Origin: Sphingomonadaceae bacterium
GTDB taxonomy: Bacteria > Pseudomonadota > Alphaproteobacteria > Sphingomonadales > Sphingomonadaceae
Assembly: GCA_947472735.1 (NCBI GenBank)
Contig: CANJBY010000003.1
Span: forward strand, 40,023-104,022
Length of the DNA: 64,000 nucleotides
Direction of reading: 5' to 3'
Under the pieces are notes generated by a model, which saw only the letters and a list, made by a program, of their open reading frames with translations, searched no databases and was not told the DNA's origin. A program made the position numbers and the translations under genes. Of the stretch, positions 27,979-36,912 are shown piece after piece. How positions within the stretch are numbered: position 1 is the first letter of the stretch; every line of letters begins with the position of its first letter.

Positions 27979-28017
27979 AATTTCAAACCCGACGCCGTGC
28001 GCCAGGGCCTTTGCCGA

Positions 28018-29118
28018 TTACTCCGCGGCAATCGCCGGAGCGGCAATGTACTCTTCGACCATCTGCGCGGCCGTATCGTCATTGAACTGCTGCGGCGGAT
28101 GCTTGCAGAAGTAGGCCGACGGGCCAACCAGTGCACCACCTTCGCCGCGATCAAGCGCAACCTTGCAGCAACGGATCGCATCCATCACGCAAGCGGCCGA
28201 GTTCGGGCTGTCTTCAACCGAGAGACGCAGCTCGAGATTCATCGGCACGTTGCCCCACTGCAGCCCTTCCAGGCGCAGGAAGCACAGCTTGTTGTCCTTC
28301 TGCCAGGGAACATAGTCGGACGGGCCGACGTGGATGTTCTCGTCCGCAAGGCGCTCGGCAAGCATGGCCTGGACTGCCTCGGTCTTGGATTCCTTCTTGC
28401 TGCCCAGCCGTTCACGGTCGAGCATGTTCATGAAGTCGGTGTTGCCGCCAGTGTTGAGCTGGTAGGTCCGCTCCACGGTAACGCCGCGAGCGGCGAAGAG
28501 GCTCGAAAGCACGCGGTGCACGATGGTCGCACCGACCTGGGCCTTGATGTCGTCCCCCACGATCGGGATGCGCTTCTCGGCGAAGCGGCGTTCCCACTCG
28601 GGGCGGCTGGCGATGAACACCGGCATGCAGTTGACCACGGCCACACCCGCTTCGAGCGCGCATTCCATGTAGAATTCAGTGGCGTCCTGCGAACCCACCG
28701 GCAGGAAGTTGATCAGGATCTCGGCGCCCGAATCCTTCAGCGCCTGAACGATCGTTTCCCTGGTCGCTTCTGGTTCGTTGGAAACGATGAAGCCCTTGTC
28801 CCCAATCGTGGTCATGTGAGGGGCAACGCCGTCCGACACCCGGCCCATCATCACCTTGGTGCCGGTGGCCGGCACGTCCTGGTGAAATACCGCGGTGTTG
28901 TTGGGTGCGGAGAAGATTGCCTCTGCGATGTCCTTGCCAACCTTGCGGGCATCGACGTCGACGCCCATCACGAAATCGACGTCGCCGGCACCATAACCGC
29001 CGATGCGGTCATGGATCAGGCCCTGCGACGAGTTGTTCGAACGGTAATAGGCAACGCCCTGGACCAGCGAGCTGGCGCAGTTGCCCACGCCAATCACGGC
29101 GACCTTTATTGGCTTCAT
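28018..29118 (-). CDS. ino1: Myo-inositol-1-phosphate (inositol-3-phosphate) synthase
   Basis: 366 residues, the short bacterial/actinobacterial size. It converts glucose 6-phosphate to inositol 1-phosphate with bound NAD. Seen: the NAD-binding IKVAVIGVGNCASSLVQGVAYY, INFLPVGSQDATEFYMECAL, GDDIKAQVGATIVHRVLSSLF, the conserved LNTGGNTDFMNML and the lysine-rich SKKESKTEAV. First gene of the minus-strand half of the inositol module. The 243-nt upstream gap (29119-29361) separates it from the divergent CDP-alcohol phosphotransferase and should hold both promoters; I see no gene there. Confidence 0.94.
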   Translation of the reverse strand: MKPIKVAVIGVGNCASSLVQGVAYYRSNNSSQGLIHDRIGGYGAGDVDFVMGVDVDARKVGKDIAEAIFSAPNNTAVFHQDVPATGTKVMMGRVSDGVAPHMTTIGDKGFIVSNEPEATRETIVQALKDSGAEILINFLPVGSQDATEFYMECALEAGVAVVNCMPVFIASRPEWERRFAEKRIPIVGDDIKAQVGATIVHRVLSSLFAARGVTVERTYQLNTGGNTDFMNMLDRERLGSKKESKTEAVQAMLAERLADENIHVGPSDYVPWQKDNKLCFLRLEGLQWGNVPMNLELRLSVEDSPNSAACVMDAIRCCKVALDRGEGGALVGPSAYFCKHPPQQFNDDTAAQMVEEYIAAPAIAAE

Positions 29119-29361
29119 CTATCTGATCCCTTCAGGCGGACGGCTCCCGTCCGGTACAATCCAGCGCCAAAAGCAAGAAGTTTGCCCAAGGTCAAGCCGC
29201 TTGCCGTCCGTGCGGGGCGATTACAACAAGAATGCGCCCCCCGGCAAGCTTCCGTCATGTCTGGACTGTTGATCGCTGCAACTCGCCCAAAATGCCCGGT
29301 TCCGCAATCGGATTAGTCCCGCTAGGAAGATCAGGCATTCAGCCCTGCCAGCGGAGGCCAG

Positions 29362-30285
29362 GTGAACCAGAAATCCGGAAATACCCGCAATCAGATCGTA
29401 CGGCCCATGCGGCCGCGCGAAATGCAGGACAGCCTCAACCATTATCTCTACCACCCGCTAGCCTGGCAGCTCGCCCGGCAGCTCGCGCGGACACCGATCA
29501 CACCCAACGTGGTATCGGTTATCGGCGGCCTGATGGTGGTCGCAGCGGCAATCGCCTATGCCCAGCCAGGCTGGCCCGGTCCGGCACTGCTTGGCATGGC
29601 GCTGCATATGGGCTGGCATGTGGTCGATGGCGCCGATGGGGACCTCGCCCGGATCACTGGCCGGGCCAGTCCGATCGGGGAGATGGTCGACGGCCTCTGC
29701 GACTATTCGAGCCACGTGGTGCTCTACCTTGTGCTAGGCTGGTTGCTCCATGGGCTCATGGGCAGCGCAGCCTGGTGGTGGATGCTGGCGGCCGGGCTAA
29801 GCCATGCCGTCCAGTCCAACCACGTCGAGGTGCAGCGCCGTTCTTACCAGTGGTGGGTGCACGGAACGCCCTGGATCCGCCATTCGCACGGCTCAACCGA
29901 CGCCGCGACCCGCAAAAGTGTATTCGGAGCGCTGGTTTCGGCCTACCTCGGCGCCGCCGCCGCGATGACCCCGCACGCTGCCCGGATCGACGCGGCAGTC
30001 GATGGCGCGAAAGGCGATCCAGCGGCGCTGGAACGTTATCGCGGAATCGTTCGGAGCGAGGCTCCCAAGCTGCTCTTCATCTGCAAGGTCCTGGGACCCA
30101 ACCCGCGGGCGGTGGTGCTGGGGCTGTCAATGCTGGCCGCCGGACGCAGCGGGATGGGGCCGCTCTATTATTTCATCTACCAGGCCGTCGTGCTCAACCT
30201 CGTCCTGGCATTGTCGCTCGCTGCGCATAACGCCGCGAACCGCCGGATGGCTGATGCAATGGAAGGAGCGCCGCATGTCGCTTGA
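29362..30285 (+). CDS. CDP-alcohol phosphotransferase, DIPP-synthase/PI-synthase-like
   Basis: 307 residues, about six membrane spans. The full CDP-alcohol phosphotransferase signature is present: DG-DL-AR, eight residues, G, three, D, three, D (DGDLARITGRASPIGEMVDG then LCD). The GTG at 29362 is preceded by GGAGG at five nt. It is divergent from the inositol-phosphate synthase gene. The enzyme should join an alcohol to the phosphate of a CDP-linked partner. With CDP-inositol as donor, products could be phosphatidylinositol-type lipid (acceptor diacylglycerol) or di-inositol-phosphate phosphate. Which one cannot be read from the sequence. Confidence 0.82.
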   Translation: MNQKSGNTRNQIVRPMRPREMQDSLNHYLYHPLAWQLARQLARTPITPNVVSVIGGLMVVAAAIAYAQPGWPGPALLGMALHMGWHVVDGADGDLARITGRASPIGEMVDGLCDYSSHVVLYLVLGWLLHGLMGSAAWWWMLAAGLSHAVQSNHVEVQRRSYQWWVHGTPWIRHSHGSTDAATRKSVFGALVSAYLGAAAAMTPHAARIDAAVDGAKGDPAALERYRGIVRSEAPKLLFICKVLGPNPRAVVLGLSMLAAGRSGMGPLYYFIYQAVVLNLVLALSLAAHNAANRRMADAMEGAPHVA

Positions 30286-31474
30286 TGATCTCCTGACGCA
30301 AGCGGCCGCGATTGGTCCCGATATCATCGCGCTGCGGCGCGCGATCCACGCCGAGCCGGAACTGGGCCTGCACACCCCGCTGACCCGCAACAAGATCCGC
30401 GCGGCACTGGACGGCCTGCCGCTCGACTGGCGCGAAGGCCCATCGACCACCGGGCAGATCGCGACGCTAAAGGGCGAAGCCGGGCCGGGTCGCAGCGTGC
30501 TCTTGCGCGGTGACACTGACGCCTTGCCGATGCCGGAGGAGACCAATCTCCCCTATGCTTCGACCATTCCGAACACGATGCATGCATGCGGCCACGATTC
30601 GCACGTGGCGATGCTGGTGGGGGCGGCGCGTCTGCTCTGCGCGCGGCGTGAGATCCTTGCCGGCGAAGTCCGCTTCATGTTCCAGCCGGGTGAGGAAGGC
30701 CACCACGGCGCCCGCTACATGATCGACGACGGGTTGCTTGATCCCCTGCCCGATGCCGCCTTCGCCCTCCACGTCATGCCCAATGCCCCTCACGGGCTGA
30801 TCGCCGGGCGCAGCGGGGCGTTGCTCGCCGCCGCTGACGAAATCGAAATCCGGGTCGAAGGGCGCGGCGGCCACGCCTCGCTCCCGCACGAGACGCTCGA
30901 TCCTGTGCCGGTGGCCTGCGAGATCGTGCTGGCCCTGCAAGCGCTGGTTACCCGCAAGTTCAATGCCCACGATCCGGTGGTGGTCACCATCGCCAAGCTT
31001 GATGCCGGCTCCGCCCACAACGTCATCGCCGATCGCGCGGTGCTGCGCGGGACGATGCGCAGCCTTTCGCCCGGAAATCGCGCCAGGCTGCATGCCGAAG
31101 TACGCCATCTCGCGCAGGGCATTGCAGCCGCGCACCGGATGGAAGCGGTGCTGACGATCCGCGAAGGCTTCCCGGTCACCATGTGCGATGCCCGCGCCGT
31201 CGCCTTTGGCGAGGCTACGGCCCGGGCGCAATTCGGCCCCGACGCGTTTCACCGGCTCGATGCTCCGATCATGGGGGCAGAAGACTTCGCCTATGTGCTC
31301 GAGAAAGTGCCGGGAGCGATGTTCTTTCTCGGCATGGCGCACGAAGGTGAGGACTGGACGCAATGCTGCGGCATCCATTCGCCGCGCATGGTGCTGGACG
31401 AGAGCGTGATGCCCCGCGGTTCGGCCTTCCTGGCGGGCCTAGCGCAGCGGTTCCTGGCCCAGGGGCTGGAGTAG
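30275..31474 (+). CDS. M20-family metallopeptidase / amidohydrolase
   Basis: 399 residues. Di-metal motifs: [46 protein letters not shown], a later HVMPNAPHG and the C-terminal [20 protein letters not shown]. This is the hippurate hydrolase/IAA-amino-acid hydrolase (AmhX-like) branch, which cleaves N-acyl or N-aryl amino acids. ATG 30275 has GGAAGGAG six nt upstream and overlaps the phosphotransferase gene by 11 nt, so translation is coupled. An amide-cleaving enzyme is unexpected in an inositol module; deacylation of a precursor is one idea, but chance adjacency is possible. Confidence 0.9.
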   Translation: MSLDDLLTQAAAIGPDIIALRRAIHAEPELGLHTPLTRNKIRAALDGLPLDWREGPSTTGQIATLKGEAGPGRSVLLRGDTDALPMPEETNLPYASTIPNTMHACGHDSHVAMLVGAARLLCARREILAGEVRFMFQPGEEGHHGARYMIDDGLLDPLPDAAFALHVMPNAPHGLIAGRSGALLAAADEIEIRVEGRGGHASLPHETLDPVPVACEIVLALQALVTRKFNAHDPVVVTIAKLDAGSAHNVIADRAVLRGTMRSLSPGNRARLHAEVRHLAQGIAAAHRMEAVLTIREGFPVTMCDARAVAFGEATARAQFGPDAFHRLDAPIMGAEDFAYVLEKVPGAMFFLGMAHEGEDWTQCCGIHSPRMVLDESVMPRGSAFLAGLAQRFLAQGLE

Positions 31475-31478
31475 GGCC

Positions 31479-31552
31479 TGGAGCGGGTAAGGGGAATCGA
31501 ACCCCTCTAGCCAGCTTGGAAGGCTGGTGCATTACCACTATGCTATACCCGC
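31479..31552 (-). tRNA. tRNA-Gly(TCC)
   Basis: The minus strand folds as a cloverleaf: acceptor GCGGGTA/TACCCGC, anticodon loop CTTCCAA (anticodon TCC), T-loop GGTTCGATTCC, discriminator T and encoded CCA. It starts just after the stop codon of the M20 gene, on the opposite strand. Confidence 0.95.
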
Positions 31553-31567
31553 GTCCGGCGGAGCATC

Positions 31568-31644
31568 TGGCGCACCCGACAGGATTCGAACCTGTGGCCT
31601 CTGCCTTCGGAGGGCAGCACTCTATCCAGCTGAGCTACGGGTGC
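31568..31644 (-). tRNA. tRNA-Arg(CCG)
   Basis: Cloverleaf on the minus strand: acceptor GCACCCG/CGGGTGC, D-arm TAGCTCAGCTGGATAGA, anticodon stem CTGCC/GGCAG with loop CTCCGAA (anticodon CCG), T-loop GGTTCGAATCC, discriminator G and encoded CCA. It lies 15 nt upstream of tRNA-Gly and is probably in the same transcript. Confidence 0.95.
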
Positions 31645-31762
31645 CAAATGCGCCGCGCCGGTTAGCAAACGCCGTGGCGGGTGGCCAGAGGATAATCGCT
31701 CGGAGCCCCAAATGCCTGATGGTTAGCGATTTGGTAGGGACGTTTGCGCTAGCCGTCCGGCC

Positions 31763-32194
31763 ATGAACAACCTCACTGGTCCTGCCACTCCGCCGCGCTC
31801 GCAAGCCGCACCCCTGCCCGGATCAGGCCGGCCAGCTTTCGGCCAGGCCTCGGCGGGTACGCTTGGCATGAAATGGTCGGCTCTGCATGACGCGGCGACC
31901 GTGGTGGCCACGTTAGCCGGGTTCGTGCCCGATGGCATGACCGAGGAGCAGCGAAATTTTCCTGTAACCATGCGCGATGCAGGGGGCTGGCGCCTTGCTA
32001 CGGCGCAGCAGGGGATCGACGATCTCGCGGCAGTTCTCGAGCCGGGGCTGGCCGCCCTGCTTGCAGCCCATGCCCGCGGCGCTGCAACCGCCGATCCGGC
32101 CTTGTCGCTGTGGGAAGAGTTCCTCGCCGCGCAGTCGGCACTTCTGGCGCTGGCTCCCCCGTCTCCAGCCAATCCGGCCATGCGGATGACCTGA
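31763..32194 (+). CDS. Conserved hypothetical protein, small helical
   Basis: 143 residues; no family I can name with confidence. The first 35 residues are proline-rich and low in complexity. The rest is helical (KWSALHDAATVVATLAGFVP, IDDLAAVLEPGLAALLAAHA), so the folded part may start at Met36 (MKWSALHD). No signal peptide or membrane span is seen. It sits between the tRNA pair and mmcB. The gap 31645-31762 holds only A+T-richer sequence with no gene. Confidence 0.55.
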   Translation: MNNLTGPATPPRSQAAPLPGSGRPAFGQASAGTLGMKWSALHDAATVVATLAGFVPDGMTEEQRNFPVTMRDAGGWRLATAQQGIDDLAAVLEPGLAALLAAHARGAATADPALSLWEEFLAAQSALLALAPPSPANPAMRMT

Positions 32195-32241
32195 GCGGCG
32201 GAGGGGGCTTTCAAAGTTCCCTCTATGTTCTATGATGAGGC

Positions 32242-32715
32242 ATGGCCTCCACCCCTGCATCCCCGATTCGCGACGATCGTGCGGCGCGCGAAGTGTCTCG
32301 CGGGATCTGTCGTCTGTTCGCCCGCAATGACATCTTCTGCCTGTCCGAAATGCCGCTGCGCTCGGGCCGCCGGGCTGACCTGATGGGGATCGACGCGCGC
32401 GGGCATGTGATCATTGTCGAGATCAAGGTCAGCCGCGCCGACCTGCTCGGCGATGCCAAGTGGACGGACTATCTCGAATACTGCGACCGCTTTTTCTGGG
32501 GCCTTGCCCCTGGCCTCAACCGGGCGTGCATGGAGACCGAGGCATTCCTGCCCGAACGCTGCGGGCTGATCGTCGCCGATGGCTACGATGCGGAAATTCT
32601 CCGGCCGGCCTCGCTCGTCCCGCTGGCTGCCGCGCGCCGCAAGGTGGAAGTGGAACGCCTGGCCCGCGCCTCGCTGCGTCGGCACCTCGGACTGGTCGAT
32701 CCGGGCATCGGCTAG
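32242..32715 (+). CDS. mmcB: MmcB-family DNA repair protein
   Basis: 157 residues of the DUF1052/MmcB family, a PD-(D/E)xK nuclease-fold protein that in Caulobacter is tied to SOS-dependent, ImuB/DnaE2-type mutagenic repair. The core motif reads GRRADLMGIDARGHVIIVEI followed by KVSRADLL, with the Asp, Glu and Lys of the nuclease centre (D of RADL, E-x-K of EIK). WTDYLEYCDRFFWGLAPG is another family block. No imuA/imuB/dnaE2 genes are in the window. Confidence 0.9.
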   Translation: MASTPASPIRDDRAAREVSRGICRLFARNDIFCLSEMPLRSGRRADLMGIDARGHVIIVEIKVSRADLLGDAKWTDYLEYCDRFFWGLAPGLNRACMETEAFLPERCGLIVADGYDAEILRPASLVPLAAARRKVEVERLARASLRRHLGLVDPGIG

Positions 32716-32756
32716 CGCCCCTGTCAATTGCAGCGCGACTGCGCCATAGCGGCAAA

Positions 32757-33479
32757 ATGGATGCAGCTTACACGGCGGCACTGCTCTCGGCCCTCGCGAT
32801 GACGGGCATTGTCGCGCTCCGTTACCTTGCCACGAGCGGCGGCTTCGCCTGGGCGACCGCGCGGGTCCGCCCCGGCCTTTACGCAGGTCTCCGGCCGCAA
32901 ATCCGCAAGGAAGTTGGCTGGTCGCTCCTCTCCTCTGCAGTCTATGGACTGCCGGCAGGGATCGTTGCCTGGGGCTGGCAGGCGCGGGGATGGACGCAAA
33001 TCTACACCGATATGGAGGCCATGCCGCTGTGGTGGCTGCCGATTTCGGTTTTCCTTTACCTCCTTGCGCACGACACCTGGTTCTATTGGACCCACCGCTG
33101 GATGCACCAGCCGCGCCTGTTCAGGCTGGCCCATGCGGTGCATCACGCCAGCCGCCCGCCCACCGCCTGGGCGGCCATGAGCTTCCACCCGATCGAAGCC
33201 GTGACGGGTGCCGTGGTCATTCCCGCGCTGGTCTTTCTGATCCCGATCCACGTCGGCATGCTGGGGCTGGTCCTGGCAGTGATGACCTTGATGGGAGTTA
33301 CCAACCACATGGGCTGGGAACTTTTTCCGCGCGCACTTGTCCAATCGCGGCTGGGAGGCTGGCTGATCACCGCCAGCCACCACCAGCGCCATCACGAGAA
33401 TTATCTATGCAACTACGGCCTCTATTTCCGTCACTGGGACAAGCTATGCGGCACCGATCGCGGTATCTCGCAGCTCTGA
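32757..33479 (+). CDS. Fatty acid hydroxylase / sterol desaturase-superfamily membrane enzyme
   Basis: 240 residues with about four spans and the three di-iron histidine boxes: HDTWFYWTHRWMH, HAVHHAS and SHHQRHHENY. The family includes lipid C-4 hydroxylases, sterol desaturases and carotenoid hydroxylases/ketolases of the CrtZ type. In a sphingomonad, ornithine-lipid/ceramide or carotenoid modification are both reasonable. It overlaps the following DUF2141 gene by 34 nt. Exact substrate unknown. Confidence 0.85.
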   Translation: MDAAYTAALLSALAMTGIVALRYLATSGGFAWATARVRPGLYAGLRPQIRKEVGWSLLSSAVYGLPAGIVAWGWQARGWTQIYTDMEAMPLWWLPISVFLYLLAHDTWFYWTHRWMHQPRLFRLAHAVHHASRPPTAWAAMSFHPIEAVTGAVVIPALVFLIPIHVGMLGLVLAVMTLMGVTNHMGWELFPRALVQSRLGGWLITASHHQRHHENYLCNYGLYFRHWDKLCGTDRGISQL

Positions 33480-33895
33480 TCGCACTGGCACCCGCGCCGC
33501 TGGCGGCCGAGCCTGCCGCGGCCGATTTCGTCGTCACGGTGACAAATCTGCGGAGCGCCCGGGGGCAGATCCTGGCGTGCCTGGTGGCAAATCCCAAGGC
33601 CTTCCCCGATTGCAGCCGCGATGCCGCCGCGCACAAGCTGGTGGTGCCGGTCGCGGGCACCAGCGTGCGGCTCGATTTCGGGCACGTTCCGGCCGGAACC
33701 TGGGCGATCGCGGTGATCCATGACGAGAACGGCAACGGCCGCATGGACAAGGCGCTGATGATGCCGAAGGAAGGCTTCGGTTTTTCACGCGACGCGCCTG
33801 TGCGGTTCGGTCCGCCAAGCTTCTCGCAGGCAGCATTCCCGCTGGGCGCCGAACCGCCCGCGCACATGGCCATCCGGATGCGCTATATGTTTTAG
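33446..33895 (+). CDS. DUF2141 domain protein, secreted
   Basis: 149 residues from ATG 33446: signal peptide RSRYLAALIALAPAPLAAEPA, then a DUF2141 beta-sandwich with the hallmark IHDENGNGRMDKALMMPKEG followed by FGFS. It is related to the protein at 26676-27182 but shorter at the N-terminus. It begins inside the last 34 nt of the hydroxylase gene in another frame, implying translational coupling. An earlier in-frame ATG at 33408 would spoil the signal peptide. Confidence 0.82.
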   Translation: MRHRSRYLAALIALAPAPLAAEPAAADFVVTVTNLRSARGQILACLVANPKAFPDCSRDAAAHKLVVPVAGTSVRLDFGHVPAGTWAIAVIHDENGNGRMDKALMMPKEGFGFSRDAPVRFGPPSFSQAAFPLGAEPPAHMAIRMRYMF

Positions 33896-33943
33896 CCGCT
33901 CGAGGTCTTGCGATGAGGCCGACGGGACCTTAACCGGGATAGC

Positions 33944-35212
33944 ATGAGCGACGCGCCGGACAGCCCTGAACCCACGTCGCCCCGGTACCTTCAACCCGGC
34001 GGCGTGCTCGCCCCGTTCCGTTATCCTGCTTTCCGGGCGATCTGGTCGGCCAATCTGGCTTCGAACCTTGGCAGCATGGTGCAATCGGTCGGCGCGGCCT
34101 GGCTGATGACCGACCTCACCCGGTCGCATCTGCTGATCGCCCTGGTGCCGGCCTCGAATACCCTGCCGATCATGCTGTTCGCAGTTTTCGCTGGAGCGAT
34201 TGCGGACAACTATGACCGCCGCACGGTGATGCTTTCGGCACAGATCGGGATGCTTGTAGTCGCCGCCCTGCTTGCGGTGACGAGCTGGATGAAGCTGGTC
34301 AGCCCGGCAGTATTGCTGCTGTTCACCCTCGCCATCGGCATCGGCACCGCGCTGAATGGCCCAGCCTGGCAGGCTTCCGTACGGCTGCAGGTGGGGATGC
34401 GGGACTTGCCTCAGGCAATCTCGTTGAACACCATCTCGTTCAACCTTGCGCGCAGCGTCGGCCCGGCCTTCGGCGGGCTGCTGATCTCGCTCTGGGACGT
34501 GTCTTTCGCGTTCGCGATCAACGCCATGAGCTATCTCTTCATGATCTCGGTGCTGTGGCGCTGGCGACCGGAATTGCCGCCCCCGGCGCGCCGGCCGATC
34601 CTCCCCGCGATTGCTGTTGGCCTGCGCTTCTGCGCGGGGTCGGTGCCGATCCGCAAGGTACTGTTGCGGGGATTGGCGGTCGGCTTCGGCTTCTCGGCCT
34701 ATCAGGCATTGGTCCCCTCGCTGGTGCGCGGGCAGATGCACGGCACGGAAATCGACTATGGCCTGATGCTGGGCATGTTCGGGATCGGTTCGGTGGCCTC
34801 TGCCCTGTTCGTCAGCATGGCCCGGCGGCGCTGGGGTGCGGAGGCGGTGACTGGCGCTGCCATGCTGACCTTCGCGATCGGCCAGTCGCTGCTCGCGGAA
34901 AGCCATACGCTGGCCTTCGGACTGTTTGCCGCGCTGGTCGCCGGGCTCGGCTGGGTGACGGCACTGACCAGCACCAACGTCGCCATGCAGATGCGTTCAC
35001 CCGAGGACATTCTTGGTCGCTGCCTCTCGATCTACCAGGCCGTGACGTTTGGCGGCATGGCGCTCGGAGCCTGGAGCTGGGGTATGATCGCCGATTGGCG
35101 AGGCACCACCTTCGCCCTTCATGCCGCCGGCGCCTGGTTGGTCGGGACACTGATCCTGCTGCGCATTTTCGCGCCGATGCCGACGCCTTCGGAAGGCCGC
35201 ATCGAACACTGA
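33944..35212 (+). CDS. MFS transporter, EntS/DUF894 (MFS_3) type
   Basis: 422 residues, about 12 spans. LAPFRYPAFRAIWSANLASN at the start, GAIADNYDRRTVMLSAQ as loop-2 motif and GPAWQASVRLQVGMRDLPQA in the middle are typical of the EntS-like exporter branch (siderophore or drug efflux). It has its own start 48 nt after the DUF2141 gene on the same strand. No siderophore biosynthesis genes are visible, so the substrate is open. Confidence 0.85.
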   Translation: MSDAPDSPEPTSPRYLQPGGVLAPFRYPAFRAIWSANLASNLGSMVQSVGAAWLMTDLTRSHLLIALVPASNTLPIMLFAVFAGAIADNYDRRTVMLSAQIGMLVVAALLAVTSWMKLVSPAVLLLFTLAIGIGTALNGPAWQASVRLQVGMRDLPQAISLNTISFNLARSVGPAFGGLLISLWDVSFAFAINAMSYLFMISVLWRWRPELPPPARRPILPAIAVGLRFCAGSVPIRKVLLRGLAVGFGFSAYQALVPSLVRGQMHGTEIDYGLMLGMFGIGSVASALFVSMARRRWGAEAVTGAAMLTFAIGQSLLAESHTLAFGLFAALVAGLGWVTALTSTNVAMQMRSPEDILGRCLSIYQAVTFGGMALGAWSWGMIADWRGTTFALHAAGAWLVGTLILLRIFAPMPTPSEGRIEH

Positions 35213-35308
35213 GGTCTGCCCGAACGCGCACCGCCCCGGCGCGACTTAACGGTATGTTTACCATGTCGCGCCACAAGCATCCCGAACAGGGACAGGTAGG
35301 GCGCCCAC

Positions 35309-36559
35309 ATGGATACGTACCGCGGACATATTTCAGATCGTCTCGAGGGAGAGTTCAGCTCTTCGCAGCTCGATTCGGACGAGGACGAGGTGAGCCGGGA
35401 AGCTCCGCCCAGTCCTGTCGGACAGGACGAGCGCCGCATGCAAGTGCGGGCCTACAATTTCTGGGCGGCGATGCTCGACGGGCGCAACTTTCCTTCGATC
35501 GAGGACCTTGATCCCCAGAATCTTCCGGATTTCGGGCCTTTCAGCGTGCTGCTCGATTTCACCAATGGCATTGATAACCCGGCGGTCCAGTTCCTTGGCG
35601 ACAAGCTGGCCGAGGAATGTGGCGACGGCCAGATCATCCGTCACCTCGCCGACGTTCCGGCACGCTCGCTGCTTTCGCGCATTACCGACCATTACATGCA
35701 GATCCTCGCCAACCAGGCCCCGATCGGCTTCGAGGCCGAATTCGTGAACCAGCGTGAATCGACGATTCTCTACCGCGGCATCCTGCTTCCATTTTCCAGC
35801 GACGATGAGACGATCGACTTCATCTATGGTGTGATCAACTGGAAGGAACTGGCCGACCAGCGCGCGACCGAGAGCCTGTTGCTCGAAGTCGAACAGGCGC
35901 TCGAGGCGGCTGCCGAGCCGGTCCGCACCGAACAGCCGATGCCCCAATGGGCCGATGGCCCCGCCGACCGGCCCAACGTGCTGGACCTCACCGCACCGCT
36001 CGACGGCGAAGCGGCCGATTTTGACTGGCCCGAGCCGGCCTTCGGCGGCGATGTAACGTCGGCCGATCCCACGGAAGAACTGCCCGGCGCTGCATTTGGC
36101 GACCTGGCCGTGGACGATGAGACGTTGGCGCTCGATCCTGCGGCCGAAGTCTTGGACGAAGAGCTGGATCTTTCGGTCTATGCCGAACCCAGCGATCAAG
36201 CTGTCGAACCGGAAGCGGTCGATCAGATCGAATCTGAATTCGCCGGGGCCGATGGCACCGCGGAGCTCGAACTCGAAGCCTTCGCGGTTCCCGAGCTCGA
36301 TCCCGAAGACATGGGACTTGCCGACTGGCTGGCCTCGGCCCGCGAACTTGCCCAAGCCGCCCAAGGGGCAGAGGACCGGACGCGCAACGCGCTCTACGAC
36401 GCGATCGGCCGGGCTTATGACTTCTCGCTCGCCGCGACTGAAGCGCCCGAGGAATTCGACGAACTGCTGGTCGACTCCGGCCTGACCGTGCAGGACCGTG
36501 CGCCGATGACCCCGGTGGTCAAGCTGGTGTTCGGCGCTGATTATGAAAAACCCGCCTGA
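35309..36559 (+). CDS. PAS-like conserved protein, N-terminal part of a frameshifted gene
   Basis: 416 residues to the stop at 36557-36559. The N-terminal 40 residues are acidic and disordered. A PAS_5-like domain follows (about 45-180: YNFWAAMLDGRNFPSIEDLD, VQFLGDKLAEECG, FIYGVINWKELADQ), then a long acidic, low-complexity linker (about 200-325) and a helical segment ending in TPVVKLVFGADYEKPA. After GAA at 36545-36547 the conserved protein continues in the -1 frame (see 36550-36912), so the run GAAAAACCC seems to lack one A. If corrected, the protein is about 535 residues. No enzyme motif; a sensory or scaffold role is a guess. Confidence 0.75.
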   Translation: MDTYRGHISDRLEGEFSSSQLDSDEDEVSREAPPSPVGQDERRMQVRAYNFWAAMLDGRNFPSIEDLDPQNLPDFGPFSVLLDFTNGIDNPAVQFLGDKLAEECGDGQIIRHLADVPARSLLSRITDHYMQILANQAPIGFEAEFVNQRESTILYRGILLPFSSDDETIDFIYGVINWKELADQRATESLLLEVEQALEAAAEPVRTEQPMPQWADGPADRPNVLDLTAPLDGEAADFDWPEPAFGGDVTSADPTEELPGAAFGDLAVDDETLALDPAAEVLDEELDLSVYAEPSDQAVEPEAVDQIESEFAGADGTAELELEAFAVPELDPEDMGLADWLASARELAQAAQGAEDRTRNALYDAIGRAYDFSLAATEAPEEFDELLVDSGLTVQDRAPMTPVVKLVFGADYEKPA

Positions 36560-36912
36560 CCGAATATGCCTCGGCCCTCAGCCATGCCCATCGCATCGGT
36601 CTGAACCGCGGGGAACTATCGGGCTTCCTCTCCACTGCTGCCGGCGGCCTCAAGGGCGTAGTCAATGCCGAGCGCCGTCTCAAGCGCGAGGAAAGCGGCA
36701 AGACCGTCGATCCGCAAGAGGGTCCGCGCGAAGCGCTGGCCCGCAAGTTGCGCAAGCTGGATCACGCCCCGCTCAGCGCGGTCAGCACGGAGGGCAGCGA
36801 GTTCACCTTGCTGGTCGCTCGCCGCCTGCCTGACGGCGAAGTGGTGCTGCTTGGCGAAGTGGCCGACGACGTGGCCCTGCTGGAACGCGCCGCCCGCCGC
36901 CTGCTCGGCTGA
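36550..36912 (+). pseudogene. C-terminal part of the PAS-like protein in the -1 frame
   Basis: Reads TRLTEYASALSHAHRIGLNR onward for 120 residues to TGA at 36910-36912, joining smoothly to KLVFGADYEK of the frame before. Coding character (charged helices, GC3-rich codons, no stop) is good throughout, and no start codon or ribosome site supports a separate gene. Either one A was lost from the A5 run at 36546-36550 (in the cell or in the assembly), or ribosomes slip -1 on AAA at that site. Confidence 0.7.

Noticed and set aside
31479..31644. tRNA pair as attachment site of an integrated element
   Set aside because: No integrase, no repeat of a tRNA 3' end and no composition change on either side.
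36546..36559. Programmed -1 frameshifting as the preferred explanation
   Set aside because: The run GAAAAACCC is not a standard X-XXY-YYZ heptamer in this frame and no stimulatory stem or upstream SD-like element is evident, so base loss or sequence error is more likely.
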